Source: Gemmatimonas sp. (GTDB lineage: Bacteria; Gemmatimonadota; Gemmatimonadetes; Gemmatimonadales; Gemmatimonadaceae). Taken from it: a stretch of DNA of 32,188 bases. The position numbers were made by a program, and so were the translations under genes. The notes beneath the pieces are model-generated. The model was not told the DNA's origin, did not search any database, and saw nothing but the letters and a program-made list of their open reading frames with translations. Below are positions 20,429 to 29,108 of this stretch, piece after piece. Location: contig JAJKIR010000208.1 in assembly GCA_021154325.1 (NCBI GenBank), forward strand, positions 1 to 32,188. The letters run 5' to 3'. Each line of letters begins with the position of its first letter. Positions within the stretch are counted from its first letter, which is position 1.

Positions 20429-20983
20429 ATGACACCCAACCGAGGGGCGAAACAGCGCAGCGCCTCACGAGTGCCCGGAGACGCCGTCTGCGTTGGCGTC
20501 ATCATGGGGAGCAAGTCCGACCTCAAGTATCTGCAACCCGCAATTGACCTCCTCGCCGAGCTCCAGGTTGCGCACGAGGTCCGCATCGTCTCGGCGCACC
20601 GGACTCCCGATTGGATGTTCGAGTATGCCGGCTCCGCGGAGACGCGCGGTATCGAGGTCATCATCGCGGCCGCGGGAGGCGCGGCTCACCTTCCCGGCAT
20701 GGTCGCCGCGAAGACGGTGCTCCCAGTGCTCGGCGTCCCGATTCCCGCGACGCTCCTCAACGGCCTCGACTCGCTCCTCTCCATCGTGCAGATGCCCAGG
20801 GGCGTTCCTGTCGGCACACTCGCCATCGGTGAGCCGGGAGCCGTGAACGCCGCATTGCTCGCCGCGGCAATCGTCTCGGCAACGCGCCCCGAGCTGCGGG
20901 AGCGGCTCCGCGACTGGCGCGCGCGCCGGACCGCCGAGGTCATGAACGCCAACGATGTACCCTCATCGGAGCGCGCGCGTTGA
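20429..20983 (+). CDS. purE: N5-carboxyaminoimidazole ribonucleotide mutase
   Basis: Class I PurE, converting N5-CAIR to CAIR in purine synthesis in the cytoplasm. In the 184-aa protein the motifs are IMGSKSDL (residues 25-32), the catalytic histidine region [10 protein letters not shown] (54-63, His57), [12 protein letters not shown] and VLGVPIP. The family core begins at about residue 20, so the first 18 residues are an extra basic segment; no better start is visible. PurK follows with an overlapping start, and the presence of PurK supports the N5-CAIR route over the class II carboxylase route. Confidence 0.95.
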   Translation: MTPNRGAKQRSASRVPGDAVCVGVIMGSKSDLKYLQPAIDLLAELQVAHEVRIVSAHRTPDWMFEYAGSAETRGIEVIIAAAGGAAHLPGMVAAKTVLPVLGVPIPATLLNGLDSLLSIVQMPRGVPVGTLAIGEPGAVNAALLAAAIVSATRPELRERLRDWRARRTAEVMNANDVPSSERAR

Positions 20984-22143
20984 GCAGTCACTCAATTCTG
21001 CCGGGCGCTACTATCGGCATTCTCGGCGGCGGTCAGCTCGGGCGAATGACGGCAATGGCCGCGCGCACCCTTGGCTACGATGTGCACGTCCTCGACCCGG
21101 ACCCGGACTGTGCCGCGCGCGGCGTCGTCGATCGTGTGGTGACCGCGCGCTTCGACGACGCTGATGCCGCCGCCGATCTGGCGCGGAACTGCGCTGTCGT
21201 CACCCTGGAGATCGAGCAGATCGCGACCGCGAGTCTCGACGCTGCGGCGCGTCACGCACCCGTGCGTCCGTCGTCTCGCCTGCTCGGGATCATCCAGGAT
21301 CGCGCGCGACAAAAGCGGTGGCTGAAGGACAACGGGTTCCCGTTAGGGCCTTATGAGGACGTGACGAATGTCGATTCGCTTGCGGGCGCCGCGTCCCGCC
21401 TCGGCGATCTCGTCGTGAAAGCGACACGCGGCGGCTATGACGGCCGGAGCCAGGTAAGGCTCTCCGTGGGCGCCGACGCCGGAGCAGCCTGGGCGAGCCT
21501 CACCGGCGATTGCGCCGCGGTGCGCCCCGCGGTTGCCGAGCAGGCGCTCGAGCTGGAGTCGGAGCTGTCGGTGATGATTGCGCGGGCGCCTAACGGGGCG
21601 ACCGCGATCTATCCGCCGGCGCTCAACTTTCACGAGCGACAGGTCCTTGCCTGGTCGGTAATGCCGGCACCGCTTCCACCGCAGCTCGTTAGGCGCGCGA
21701 CCGACCTCGCCCGCGGCATCGCCGACGCAATCGCCCTCGAGGGGCTGCTCGCCGTTGAGATGTTCCTCACGACGTCGGGCGAGCTGCTCGTCAACGAGCT
21801 CGCACCGCGTCCCCACAACTCCTTTCACGAGACTGAGCTCGCCTGCCCCACGAGCCAGTTCGAGCAGCTCGTGCGCGCGGTCTGCGATCTCCCGCTCGGC
21901 GAGACCGCGATCGTACGGCCAGCCGCGATCGTGAATCTTTTCGGCGATCTCTGGACGAACGGCTCGGCGCCGCGCTTCGACGCCGCCCTCGCCGAGCCAT
22001 GGACACGGCTGCACCTGTACGGAAAGCGCGTCGCGCGGCCCGGCCGGAAGATGGGTCACATCTCGGCCTACGGCGACAGCGCCGACGAGGCGCTCGCGCG
22101 CGCTCGAGCTGCGGCATCGCGGCTGACAGACGTCGCGTCATGA
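20980..22143 (+). CDS. purK: N5-carboxyaminoimidazole ribonucleotide synthase
   Basis: An ATP-grasp enzyme that makes N5-CAIR from AIR, bicarbonate and ATP, feeding PurE. The 387-aa sequence has the N-terminal [11 protein letters not shown], the ATP-grasp lysine and glycine loop [32 protein letters not shown] and the C-terminal [16 protein letters not shown], all characteristic of PurK. The start is a TTG at 20980 that overlaps the purE stop as TTGA, so translation is coupled to purE. Its own stop overlaps the ackA start. Confidence 0.94.
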   Translation: MSSHSILPGATIGILGGGQLGRMTAMAARTLGYDVHVLDPDPDCAARGVVDRVVTARFDDADAAADLARNCAVVTLEIEQIATASLDAAARHAPVRPSSRLLGIIQDRARQKRWLKDNGFPLGPYEDVTNVDSLAGAASRLGDLVVKATRGGYDGRSQVRLSVGADAGAAWASLTGDCAAVRPAVAEQALELESELSVMIARAPNGATAIYPPALNFHERQVLAWSVMPAPLPPQLVRRATDLARGIADAIALEGLLAVEMFLTTSGELLVNELAPRPHNSFHETELACPTSQFEQLVRAVCDLPLGETAIVRPAAIVNLFGDLWTNGSAPRFDAALAEPWTRLHLYGKRVARPGRKMGHISAYGDSADEALARARAAASRLTDVAS

Positions 22144-23384
22144 ACGTCCTCGTTCTCAACGCCGGCTCGTCGACGCTGAAGTTCCAGCTCGTCCGAACCG
22201 ACGAGGAGCGGATGCTGAACGCCGCCGACGAGCGGCTGGCGCGAGGCCAGTACGAGCGCATTGGCGGCGAGACGATCTACAGTGTTTCTGTACCTAACGA
22301 GCCGTTGGTACGCGGCACCGCTCCCCTGCGCGACCATCGCGCGGCGATCGACCACCTGCTCAGCTGGCTGGCCAGTGACGCGTCCCCGGTGCCGATCTCC
22401 AGTATCGCGCAGATCGAGGCCGTCGGTCATCGCGTGACACACGGCGGTGAGCGCTTCTGGCGCTCGGTGCGAATCGACGACGACGTCCTCCGCGGCATCG
22501 AGGAAACGATCGACCTGGCGCCGCTCCACAATCCGAACAACCTCAAGGGCATCCAGGCAGCGCGCGGCGCGCTCGGGCCGGGCATTCCGCAGGTCGCGGT
22601 CTTCGACACCGCGTTTCATCACACGCTGCCCGACCACGCGTACCTGTACGCGCTCCCGTATCAGTGGTATCGCCGGCACCGCGTGCGGCGCTACGGCTTC
22701 CACGGCACGTCCTATCGGTACGTCGCCTATCGGTATCGAACGCATACGGGCCGCACGCGCGAGCAGACCAGGATCATTGCGCTTCACCTCGGCAATGGCT
22801 GTTCCGCCTGTGCCATCGATGGCGGCGTATCGATCGACACCTCCATGGGCTTCACCCCGCTCGAGGGGTTGGTGATGGGAACGCGGAGCGGCGACATGGA
22901 TCCCGCCATCATCGATCACGTGGCCTCCAAGGAAGGCTATTCGTCACCCGAGATTGAGGGAATACTCAACAAGCAGTCTGGCCTGCTCGGCGTCTCCGGA
23001 TTGACGAACGACATGCGCGAGCTGCTCGCCGAGGAGGCGGAGCACGGCGATCGCCGGGCGCGACTCGCCATCGAGCTGTTCGCCTACCGCGCGCGCAAGT
23101 ACATCGGCGGGTATCTCGCCGCCATGAATGGCGCCGATGCCGTCATCTTCGCCGGCGGCATCGGCGAGAACGCGAGCAGTGTCCGCGCCCGGATCTGCGA
23201 CGGGCTGCAGTGGATGGGGATCGAGCTGGATACGGAGCGCAACGAGCAGACGGTCGGCGGCAAGGAAGGACGCATCGACCGCGACGGCTCGCGCGTCGAG
23301 GTCTGGGTCATACCCACCGATGAGGAATTGCTCATCGCGCGCGACACCGTCCGCGTCGTGCTCGGCATCGAGCATCAGAGCTGA
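22140..23384 (+). CDS. ackA: Acetate kinase
   Basis: Interconverts acetate plus ATP and acetyl phosphate. The 414-aa protein begins at ATG 22140, which overlaps the purK stop as ATGA; the frame is open further upstream inside purK, but [17 protein letters not shown] is the family N-terminus. Motifs follow the ASKHA fold: [82 protein letters not shown] and [13 protein letters not shown]. Being last in a purine-gene overlap chain is unusual. The partner phosphotransacetylase is not adjacent; the only such domain in the window is the fusion in the malic enzyme at 4111. Confidence 0.94.
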   Translation: MNVLVLNAGSSTLKFQLVRTDEERMLNAADERLARGQYERIGGETIYSVSVPNEPLVRGTAPLRDHRAAIDHLLSWLASDASPVPISSIAQIEAVGHRVTHGGERFWRSVRIDDDVLRGIEETIDLAPLHNPNNLKGIQAARGALGPGIPQVAVFDTAFHHTLPDHAYLYALPYQWYRRHRVRRYGFHGTSYRYVAYRYRTHTGRTREQTRIIALHLGNGCSACAIDGGVSIDTSMGFTPLEGLVMGTRSGDMDPAIIDHVASKEGYSSPEIEGILNKQSGLLGVSGLTNDMRELLAEEAEHGDRRARLAIELFAYRARKYIGGYLAAMNGADAVIFAGGIGENASSVRARICDGLQWMGIELDTERNEQTVGGKEGRIDRDGSRVEVWVIPTDEELLIARDTVRVVLGIEHQS

Positions 23385-23389
23385 CGCGA

Positions 23390-24514
23390 ATGCAAATCGC
23401 CGATTTCGCCCTCGAGCGCTACTTCGCGCGCTGGGAGTTTCGCGTTCGCCATATCCTCTGCGCGTCCGATATCGAGCCGCTGGCTCTCGCCGACCTCCTC
23501 GCCCTCGCGGACGATGAGTCGCGACGCCTCTGGGAGACGTTGCGGCTCGGTTACACCGAATCCACGGGCCATCCACTCCTCCGTGCCGAGATCGCGCGCC
23601 TCTACAAGACTGCGGAGCCAGAGGACGTGCTCAGCTTCACCGGCGCCGAGGAAGCGATCTTCCTCGCGATGCACGCGCTCCTGTCGGCCGGGGACCACCT
23701 CGTTGTCGCCTGGCCGGCGTATCAATCGCTGTACGAGGTGGCGCGATCCGTCGGCGCCTCCGTCACGCTCGTCCCGCTGGACGATCGCAGCTGGGATCTC
23801 GATCCGGACCGGCTCCTCTCCGAGCTGCGGCCGAACACGCGCGCGATCGTCATCAACTTCCCGCATAGCCCGACCGGTGCGCTCCTCACTCGCGAGGCCT
23901 TCGAGCACCTGACGAGGGCGACGGAGGCGCGGGGAATCACGCTCTTCTCTGATGAGGTCTATCGGTACCTGGAGGTCGACGAAGCGACGCGTCTTCCGCC
24001 CGCCGCTGACCTTGGCCGGCACACGATCAGCCTCGGCGTCATGTCGAAGGCGTTCGCGCTGGCAGGGCTTCGCCTAGGCTGGATTGCCACCCACGATCGC
24101 GAGCTGCTGGATCGGATCGCCCGGTTAAAGGACTACACGACCATCTGCGGCAGCGCGCCGAGCGAGATTCTCGCACTCATGGCGCTCCGCGCCCGCGATC
24201 GAGTCATCGGCCGGAGTCGCGAGATCATCGCGCGCAATCTCCCGCTGCTCGATGACTTCTTCGGTCGACACGAGAGCCGCTTCGCCTGGGTTCGACCGCG
24301 CGCCGGCAGCGTCGCCTTTCCACGCCTTTGTTCGAACACCGCTGGCGCCATCGACGACTTCTGCGCCCGGCTCGTGGAGACGGAAGGCGTGCTTCTCCTG
24401 CCCGGGTCGCAATTCGAGCACCCCGGTAACCACTTTCGGATCGGCTTCGGGCGCGTCGACATGCCTCAGGCGCTCGACAAGCTCGAGACCTTCCTCAGCG
24501 GCCGGAACGGGTGA
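23390..24514 (+). CDS. Class I/II PLP-dependent aminotransferase
   Basis: A cytoplasmic fold-type I aminotransferase of 374 aa. Landmarks are NFPHSPTG at residues 156-163 (PLP-ring Asn156), SDEVYRYL at 187-194 (Asp188), Lys220 in VMSKAFALAGLRLGW as the Schiff-base residue, and a C-terminal carboxylate-binding Arg in HFRIGFGR. The N-terminus is shorter than in aspartate aminotransferase, closer to small-substrate aminotransferases and beta-eliminating lyases. The amino-acid substrate cannot be read from sequence. It begins five bases after ackA and is probably co-transcribed with it, though it has no evident metabolic link to PurEK or AckA. Confidence 0.9.
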   Translation: MQIADFALERYFARWEFRVRHILCASDIEPLALADLLALADDESRRLWETLRLGYTESTGHPLLRAEIARLYKTAEPEDVLSFTGAEEAIFLAMHALLSAGDHLVVAWPAYQSLYEVARSVGASVTLVPLDDRSWDLDPDRLLSELRPNTRAIVINFPHSPTGALLTREAFEHLTRATEARGITLFSDEVYRYLEVDEATRLPPAADLGRHTISLGVMSKAFALAGLRLGWIATHDRELLDRIARLKDYTTICGSAPSEILALMALRARDRVIGRSREIIARNLPLLDDFFGRHESRFAWVRPRAGSVAFPRLCSNTAGAIDDFCARLVETEGVLLLPGSQFEHPGNHFRIGFGRVDMPQALDKLETFLSGRNG

Positions 24515-24593
24515 CACGATACCACGCTCGGCCATTGCGGGCACTCGGCTTGCCTCAGCAGGGTTACTCCCAGGAATCCTCGGACTACGCCAC

Positions 24594-25298
24594 TTGAGCA
24601 CCATCGCTGAGAAAAACCGGCCCCACTTCGGGCAGCACATCGCTGAAGCGGTCGTCGCGGGCGCCCTGCTCGCCTATGCCAGGGGGCATGGCGCTCGCGG
24701 GTCCCGAAGCATTGCTGCGCGGCTCACCGCCTCGGGCCTCCTGCTCGCCGCCTTCGCACCCGAGCTGACAAGCAAGTTGCTCCGCCTCGGTGCGGCGCGC
24801 CGCCGCGTGCACTTGCGCAAGACCGTCGAGATCGACCGGCCGGTCCATGAAGTCTTCGAGTTCTGCCGCGATTTCGAGAATTTCCCGCGCATCGTGCAAT
24901 CCCTCCGCCGCATCACTGATTACCAGGATGGCCGGTCCTGTTGGGAAGTCATTGCGCCGAGCGGCGAGGTGCTCTCGTGGAATTCGGAAGTGACCAAGTA
25001 CGTGCCTAACGTCGTCATCGCCTGGCGTTCGCTGCCTGGATCGGTGGTCGACTGCAACGGTCTCATCCGCTTCTCCCCGTCAAGCCGCGGCGGCACGCGA
25101 CTGCGTGTCGAGGTCGACTACGATCCTCGTCACACAGGGATCTCGGACGCCGTGCGCGCCCTCTTCGACGTGCCGCGCACCGAGCAGCTCGAGGCAGATC
25201 TCGCCCGCGCGAACTTCTATCTCAGCGGCCAACCGCGGCGCGCGGCGATCGAGCCGAACGTCGAAGACGATCGGAGCGCACCCGTCCAGTCAGCATAG
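24594..25298 (+). CDS. SRPBCC-family protein with N-terminal membrane segments
   Basis: About 234 aa. The N-terminal 65 residues contain two moderately hydrophobic helices (HIAEAVVAGALLAYARG and LTASGLLLAAFAPELTS), recalling small YgaP/DUF2892-type membrane pieces. The rest is a START/SRPBCC (polyketide-cyclase-like) domain: VHLRKTVEIDRPVHEVFEF, a central beta sheet, and a final long helix. Such domains bind hydrophobic ligands, and members with this layout are usually called cyclase/dehydrase-like with unknown function. The start is uncertain: no ATG or GTG fits, so TTG at 24594 is used. The next gene encodes a second SRPBCC protein 38 bases on. Confidence 0.75.
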   Translation: MSTIAEKNRPHFGQHIAEAVVAGALLAYARGHGARGSRSIAARLTASGLLLAAFAPELTSKLLRLGAARRRVHLRKTVEIDRPVHEVFEFCRDFENFPRIVQSLRRITDYQDGRSCWEVIAPSGEVLSWNSEVTKYVPNVVIAWRSLPGSVVDCNGLIRFSPSSRGGTRLRVEVDYDPRHTGISDAVRALFDVPRTEQLEADLARANFYLSGQPRRAAIEPNVEDDRSAPVQSA

Positions 25299-25336
25299 CT
25301 CTTGCTCCTTGGTACTCCGCTCACGACGGAGGAACC

Positions 25337-25912
25337 ATGCGCCCTGAATCCATGTCCGACGATTCCCTGCACGACCGCACGGAATCATCGCGCGACCAGC
25401 ATCATCGCGACGACGTCACCAGTCGCGCCGCGACTGTCAACGCTCGTAAGGCAATCAAGGTCGAGCGATCGATCCAGGTGCGGCGGTCGGCCGAGGCGCT
25501 GTACACTCTCTGGCGCGACTTCTCGAATCTGCCTCGCTTCATGCGACACCTGGACTCGGTGCGCTGCAGCGACGATCTGCACTCCCATTGGGTTGCTCAC
25601 CTTCCCGGCGGCAAGCACGTCGAGTGGGACTCCGAGATCGTCAACGACATTCCGGGTCAGCTGATTGCCTGGAAGACCATCGGCGATCCCGACATCGCTC
25701 ACGCCGGCTCGGTGCACTTCACGCCGCGCGGCGCAGGCGCGTCGGAGGTTCGGATCGTCTTCGATTACGAGCCACCCTTCGCCCGCACCATCGGCAGCAT
25801 CGCATCTCACCTCGGCCTCACGCCCGACTCGCTGATCAACGGTGACCTGGAGCGCTTTCGTGAGTACGCCGAGACGATGCCGCAGTCCGCGGCCGGATCG
25901 GCTGGAGATTAG
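25337..25912 (+). CDS. Soluble SRPBCC-family protein
   Basis: A 191-aa protein with a polar N-terminal 45 residues rich in Asp, His and Arg, then an SRPBCC domain (IKVERSIQVRRSAEALYTLWRDF, ending in a helix LINGDLERFREYAE). It is a diverged paralogue of the preceding gene's second domain; both carry the strand pattern ERSIQV..SAEALY / RKTVEI..PVHEVF and the W-x-S-E-x element (EWDSEIVNDIPGQLIAW against SWNSEVTKYVPNVVIAW). It lacks the membrane part. The ATG at 25337 has a good Shine-Dalgarno, GGAGG at 25328-25332. A ligand-binding or membrane-lipid role is possible but unproven. Confidence 0.85.
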   Translation: MRPESMSDDSLHDRTESSRDQHHRDDVTSRAATVNARKAIKVERSIQVRRSAEALYTLWRDFSNLPRFMRHLDSVRCSDDLHSHWVAHLPGGKHVEWDSEIVNDIPGQLIAWKTIGDPDIAHAGSVHFTPRGAGASEVRIVFDYEPPFARTIGSIASHLGLTPDSLINGDLERFREYAETMPQSAAGSAGD

Positions 25913-25935
25913 CGTCTTCTAAAGCCGCGCGCGGC

Positions 25936-26793
25936 TCAGCTCGGCGATGGGTTCTCGCCCGTCGCCTCGATCGCGCTGGCAATCCTGTCCGTACTTCGCC
26001 GGTCGCGCTGGCGCCGCTCGGAGATCGACGTGACTTCGGCGTCCTCCACTTCGGCGGTGCGCACCTCGAACAGCCGGAACGGAGGGCGGTCGGGATAGCA
26101 GGCCTTGAGCACGGGATGGGCGACGTTGAAGACGGGACTCCCCTTCGAGGTCGCGCCCTCCGGCTTCCCTTTGTGCGCATGCCCGTGAAAGACGGCCGTC
26201 ACGTCGAAGCGCGTGAGCGGCTCCTCGAGCCGGCTCGATCCGAGAAACGGATAGATCTCCAGCGGCTCCCCTTCGACGGTGTCGCGGATCGGCGCGTAAT
26301 GAAGGATCGCGATCCGATGTTCGGTGTGCAGTCGAGCCAGCGCTGACTCGAGCTTCAACGCCTCGTTCACCGCCTCGTGCACGAATTCCTTGATGATCGG
26401 CTCACCCCACGCGCCTAACGCGCCGCGGCCGAAGCCACCACAGAACCCGCGCACGCCCGCGAAGCCGACGCCGTGGGTCTCGAAGGTGTCTCCGTCGAGC
26501 ATCTTCACGCCGGCATCCGAGAGGATCTTCACGAGCTCGGCTTCCTCTCCGGACTCGTAGTCGTGATTTCCGAGCACGGCGACGATCGGAATCTTCACGG
26601 TCGTCGTCAGGTCGCGCGCGAGAACCTTCGCCTCCTCCGGCAGCCCGTAGTCGGTGAGGTCCCCCGCGATCACCAGAACGTCCGCGCTCTCGGTAATCTC
26701 AGCGAAGAGCGGTTGCAGCGCCCCCGGCGAATTTTTCGAGTAGTGGATGTCGCTGACCGCCGCTATTCGCACGACGTCGGGACCCATTGCCAT
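25936..26793 (-). CDS. Calcineurin-like metallophosphoesterase
   Basis: A 285-aa dinuclear-metal phosphoesterase. The full motif set is visible: AVSDIHY (DxH), IAGDLTDYG (GDxxx), VLGNHDYES (GNHD), ILHYAPI and FHGHAHKGK (GHxH), followed by FNVAHPVLK. The substrate (phosphoprotein, nucleotide or phosphodiester) cannot be decided. The start is set at ATG 26793 because a Shine-Dalgarno GGAGGA lies at 26800-26805, six bases upstream; the frame is open further, to 26895. It is divergent from the nucleotidyltransferase-like gene, whose ATG is 101 bases away. The last 35 residues are polar and look disordered. Confidence 0.9.
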   Translation of the reverse strand: MAMGPDVVRIAAVSDIHYSKNSPGALQPLFAEITESADVLVIAGDLTDYGLPEEAKVLARDLTTTVKIPIVAVLGNHDYESGEEAELVKILSDAGVKMLDGDTFETHGVGFAGVRGFCGGFGRGALGAWGEPIIKEFVHEAVNEALKLESALARLHTEHRIAILHYAPIRDTVEGEPLEIYPFLGSSRLEEPLTRFDVTAVFHGHAHKGKPEGATSKGSPVFNVAHPVLKACYPDRPPFRLFEVRTAEVEDAEVTSISERRQRDRRSTDRIASAIEATGENPSPS

Positions 26794-26893
26794 CCTGCTT
26801 CCTCCGCTCATGGCTACCGCAGCTGGTACCGACAGATTCGGGCCAGCAGAACGGGCTTCGGCCTCTAGCCTCGGAATTGCACTTCGGCCGAGC

Positions 26894-27700
26894 ATGGCCT
26901 ATCAGCTCACCTTCGACGATCCCGGGCGCGACACCAACACCTTCTATCGCCGCACGCTGCACGTTCTCAGCGACGCGCGGGTGCCGTTTCTGGTCGGTGG
27001 CTCACACGCCATCCTCCATTACACCGGCATCATCCGGGAGACGAAGGATTTCGATCTCTTCGTCCGCCGATCCGATCTGGACAAGGCACTCGAGTCACTG
27101 GCCCTCGCCGGCTACTGGACGCAGGTCACCTTCCCGCACTGGCTCGCCAAGGCCAGGCAGGGCGGCGATCACGTCGATCTCGTTTTCAGCTCGGGCAACG
27201 GACTCGCACGTGTCGACGACGCATGGTTCGAGCACGCCGTGGAAGCCGAGGTCCTCGGCATGCCGGTGAAGATCGCGCCCGTCGAGGAGCTGATCTGGCA
27301 GAAGTCGTTCGTGATGGAGCGCGAGCGCTACGACGGCGCCGACATCATGCACATCTTCCGCACCTGCGCCGAGAATATCGATTGGGCGAGGCTGATGCAG
27401 CGCTTCGATCAGCAGTGGCAGATACTACTCATCAATCTCATTCTCTTCGACTTCGTCTACCCATCCGAGCGGCACCGCATCCCGCCGCACATCGCCGGCG
27501 AGCTGCTGACGCGACTCCAGGGAGAGCTCGACGCACCGCCGAGCGATGAGCGCGTCTGCCGGGGCACACTCACCTCGCGCGCTCAGTATCTCCTCGATAT
27601 CGGCCAGTACGGCTATCAGGACGCCCGGATCGTACCACGAGGGAATATGTCGCCCGAGGATGTGGTCTATTGGACGTGGGCAATCGAGAACGTCGACTGA
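26894..27700 (+). CDS. Nucleotidyltransferase-fold protein
   Basis: A 268-aa protein with the DNA-polymerase-beta-like nucleotidyltransferase signature: FLVGGSHAILHYTGIIRETKDFDLFV at residues 32-57 carries the GGS helix and Asp52/Asp54, and VDLVF at 94-98 supplies the third carboxylate (Asp95). All three metal-binding acids are therefore present. A helical region follows, with EELIWQKSFVMERERYDGAD, similar to stand-alone members annotated as nucleotidyltransferase or AbiEii-like. ATG at 26894 starts the compact domain; an in-frame extension back to 26747 would run through the divergent gene and is rejected. The target (nucleotide, tRNA, protein or antibiotic) is unknown. Confidence 0.82.
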   Translation: MAYQLTFDDPGRDTNTFYRRTLHVLSDARVPFLVGGSHAILHYTGIIRETKDFDLFVRRSDLDKALESLALAGYWTQVTFPHWLAKARQGGDHVDLVFSSGNGLARVDDAWFEHAVEAEVLGMPVKIAPVEELIWQKSFVMERERYDGADIMHIFRTCAENIDWARLMQRFDQQWQILLINLILFDFVYPSERHRIPPHIAGELLTRLQGELDAPPSDERVCRGTLTSRAQYLLDIGQYGYQDARIVPRGNMSPEDVVYWTWAIENVD

Positions 27701-27735
27701 CCTGATTTCCAACCGTCACGTCCATTTCGCTGTCT

Positions 27736-27778
27736 GACTCGACGTTGGTGCTGGATCACCGATCGCTCGCGTCGAGTC
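27736..27778 (+). promoter_or_regulatory. Perfect inverted repeat just upstream of the exported beta-solenoid gene
   Basis: GACTCGACG (27736-27744) and its exact complement CGTCGAGTC (27770-27778) are separated by 25 bases, with a smaller GGTG/CACC pair inside. The right arm ends four bases before the ATG at 27783, where a ribosome-binding site would be expected, and no Shine-Dalgarno is otherwise visible. It could be an operator or an RNA hairpin that masks the translation start. Confidence 0.5.
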
Positions 27779-27782
27779 CAAC

Positions 27783-28895
27783 ATGCGCTTCATACTCCTT
27801 GCTTCGTCTCCGGGCATTGCCGCAGCCGCCATGCTGTTCGTCCACGCTCGCGCGGACGCGCAGGCCGAACGCCGTGTTCTCTCCGGCGACCACATCGCCA
27901 TTTACAACCTCGCCGGCAAGCTCCGCGTCGAATCGGGCGGTGGCTCGGATGTCGTCGTGGAAGTGACGCGCGGTGGACGTGACGGCGATCGCCTGCGCCT
28001 CGAGCAGGGCACCGTCCGGGGCTATGAGACGCTTCGCGTCATGTATCCATCGGATCGAATCGTGTACCCGGAGGTCGGTCGCAACAATCGCAACACCATC
28101 AGTGTGCGCGAAGACGGTACCTGGGGTAATGAGTTCTCGCGCGGGGAACGAGGGGAGCGGGGTGAGCGCGAATCGCGCGACTACTCCAACCGCGAGCGGA
28201 ACCAAGTCGAGATCTCGAGCTCCGGCTCGGGAATGGAGGCCTATGCCGACCTGCGCGTGCTCGTCCCGCGTGGTCAGCGCATCGTGATCCACAACGCTGC
28301 CGGCGACGCACGCATAACGATGGTCGACGCGGATCTCGCCGTCGAAGTCGCGAGCTCGACGATCTCCGCCGATCGCACGCGCGGACGCCTCTCCCTCGAC
28401 ACGGGATCAGGGAGCGTCTCGGTGACCGATGCGCAGGGCGACATCGATCTCGACACCGGCTCCGGCGGCGTAACGATCACCGGTGTCAAAGGTGGTAGTC
28501 TGAAGATGGACACGGGATCGGGCTCGATCCGCGGCGGAGACATCGACGTCTCGGAGTTGAAGGCCGACGTGGGGTCGGGCGGCGTACACTTGGAACGCGT
28601 GCGTGCCTCACGAGTCGACGTCGATGCCGGGAGCGGCGGTACGGAGCTGGAGCTGCTGTCGACCGTCGATGAGCTGAAGGTCGACGCCGGCTCGGGTGGC
28701 GTCACGGTCCGCCTGCCAGCGTCACTGAGCGCGAACGTCGATCTCGAAACCGGCAGCGGCGGCATCGACACGGACTTCTCGGTCCAAGTCACGAAGATGG
28801 AGCGCCATCACATCGTCGGCCGCATCGGCGACGGCCGCGGCCGCATCAGAATCGAAGCCGGCTCCGGCCAAGTGCGCCTCCTGAGAGGCAATTGA
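27783..28895 (+). CDS. Exported DUF4097-like beta-solenoid protein
   Basis: A 370-aa exported protein. A signal peptide occupies about residues 1-27 (hydrophobic ILLASSPGIAAAAMLFV, cleavage after ADA). The first domain (30-110) is beta-rich; a charged low-complexity segment GERGERGERE (121-130) follows. Residues 208-365 form a ladder of D-x-GSG units about every 18-21 residues (eight GSG turns before a longer last interval), typical of DUF4097/DUF4098-type right-handed beta-solenoids. No anchor or sorting signal is seen, so it is probably periplasmic or on the outer surface. Function is unknown; adhesin-like annotation in databases rests on fold only. It is convergent with the LuxR-type regulator. 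Confidence 0.86.
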   Translation: MRFILLASSPGIAAAAMLFVHARADAQAERRVLSGDHIAIYNLAGKLRVESGGGSDVVVEVTRGGRDGDRLRLEQGTVRGYETLRVMYPSDRIVYPEVGRNNRNTISVREDGTWGNEFSRGERGERGERESRDYSNRERNQVEISSSGSGMEAYADLRVLVPRGQRIVIHNAAGDARITMVDADLAVEVASSTISADRTRGRLSLDTGSGSVSVTDAQGDIDLDTGSGGVTITGVKGGSLKMDTGSGSIRGGDIDVSELKADVGSGGVHLERVRASRVDVDAGSGGTELELLSTVDELKVDAGSGGVTVRLPASLSANVDLETGSGGIDTDFSVQVTKMERHHIVGRIGDGRGRIRIEAGSGQVRLLRGN

Positions 28896-29108
28896 GCGTT
28901 TTAGAAAGAGTAAGAAAGGTAGATATCAGCTAGGCAAAGAGGAGCGCGCGCACCGCGCGCGCGACACCAAATAAGCTTTAGCGAGCGCCAGCGAGCGGCC
29001 CCACGCACGGCAGCATAGTTGTGGGGCGGAGCCCCACAACTATGCTGCCGTGCCGTGGGGGCGCGGTATGCATGGTCGATGCGTGAGAGGAGTGCAGTCC
29101 GGCTTCTC
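28896..29108. other. Convergent intergenic region with several hairpins
   Basis: The 213-bp gap between two convergent genes has three dyads besides less GC-rich DNA at its left end. GCGCGCGC at 28944-28951 faces its complement at 28955-28962. A very long hairpin lies at 28999-29060 (listed separately). CGTGAGAG at 29082-29089 pairs with CTCTCACG at 29106-29113, overlapping the end of the regulator gene, and might end transcription from the minus strand. No gene or promoter is apparent. Confidence 0.55.
28999..29060. repeat. Long near-perfect hairpin between convergent genes
   Basis: The left arm 28999-29027 and right arm 29031-29060 pair over 29 bp around a three-base loop (GGA). The inner 22 bp (29006-29027 with 29031-29052) are perfect and the outer 7 bp (CCCCACG/CGTGGGG) continue after a single bulged C at 29053. 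The position suits a bidirectional terminator, but no T-tract follows on either strand, so an inserted palindromic element or a processed RNA structure is equally possible. Confidence 0.85.

Noticed and set aside
26747..26893. Longer N-terminus for the nucleotidyltransferase-like protein
   Set aside because: The extension overlaps the start and ribosome-binding site of the divergent metallophosphoesterase and adds no domain; ATG at 26894 begins the compact fold.
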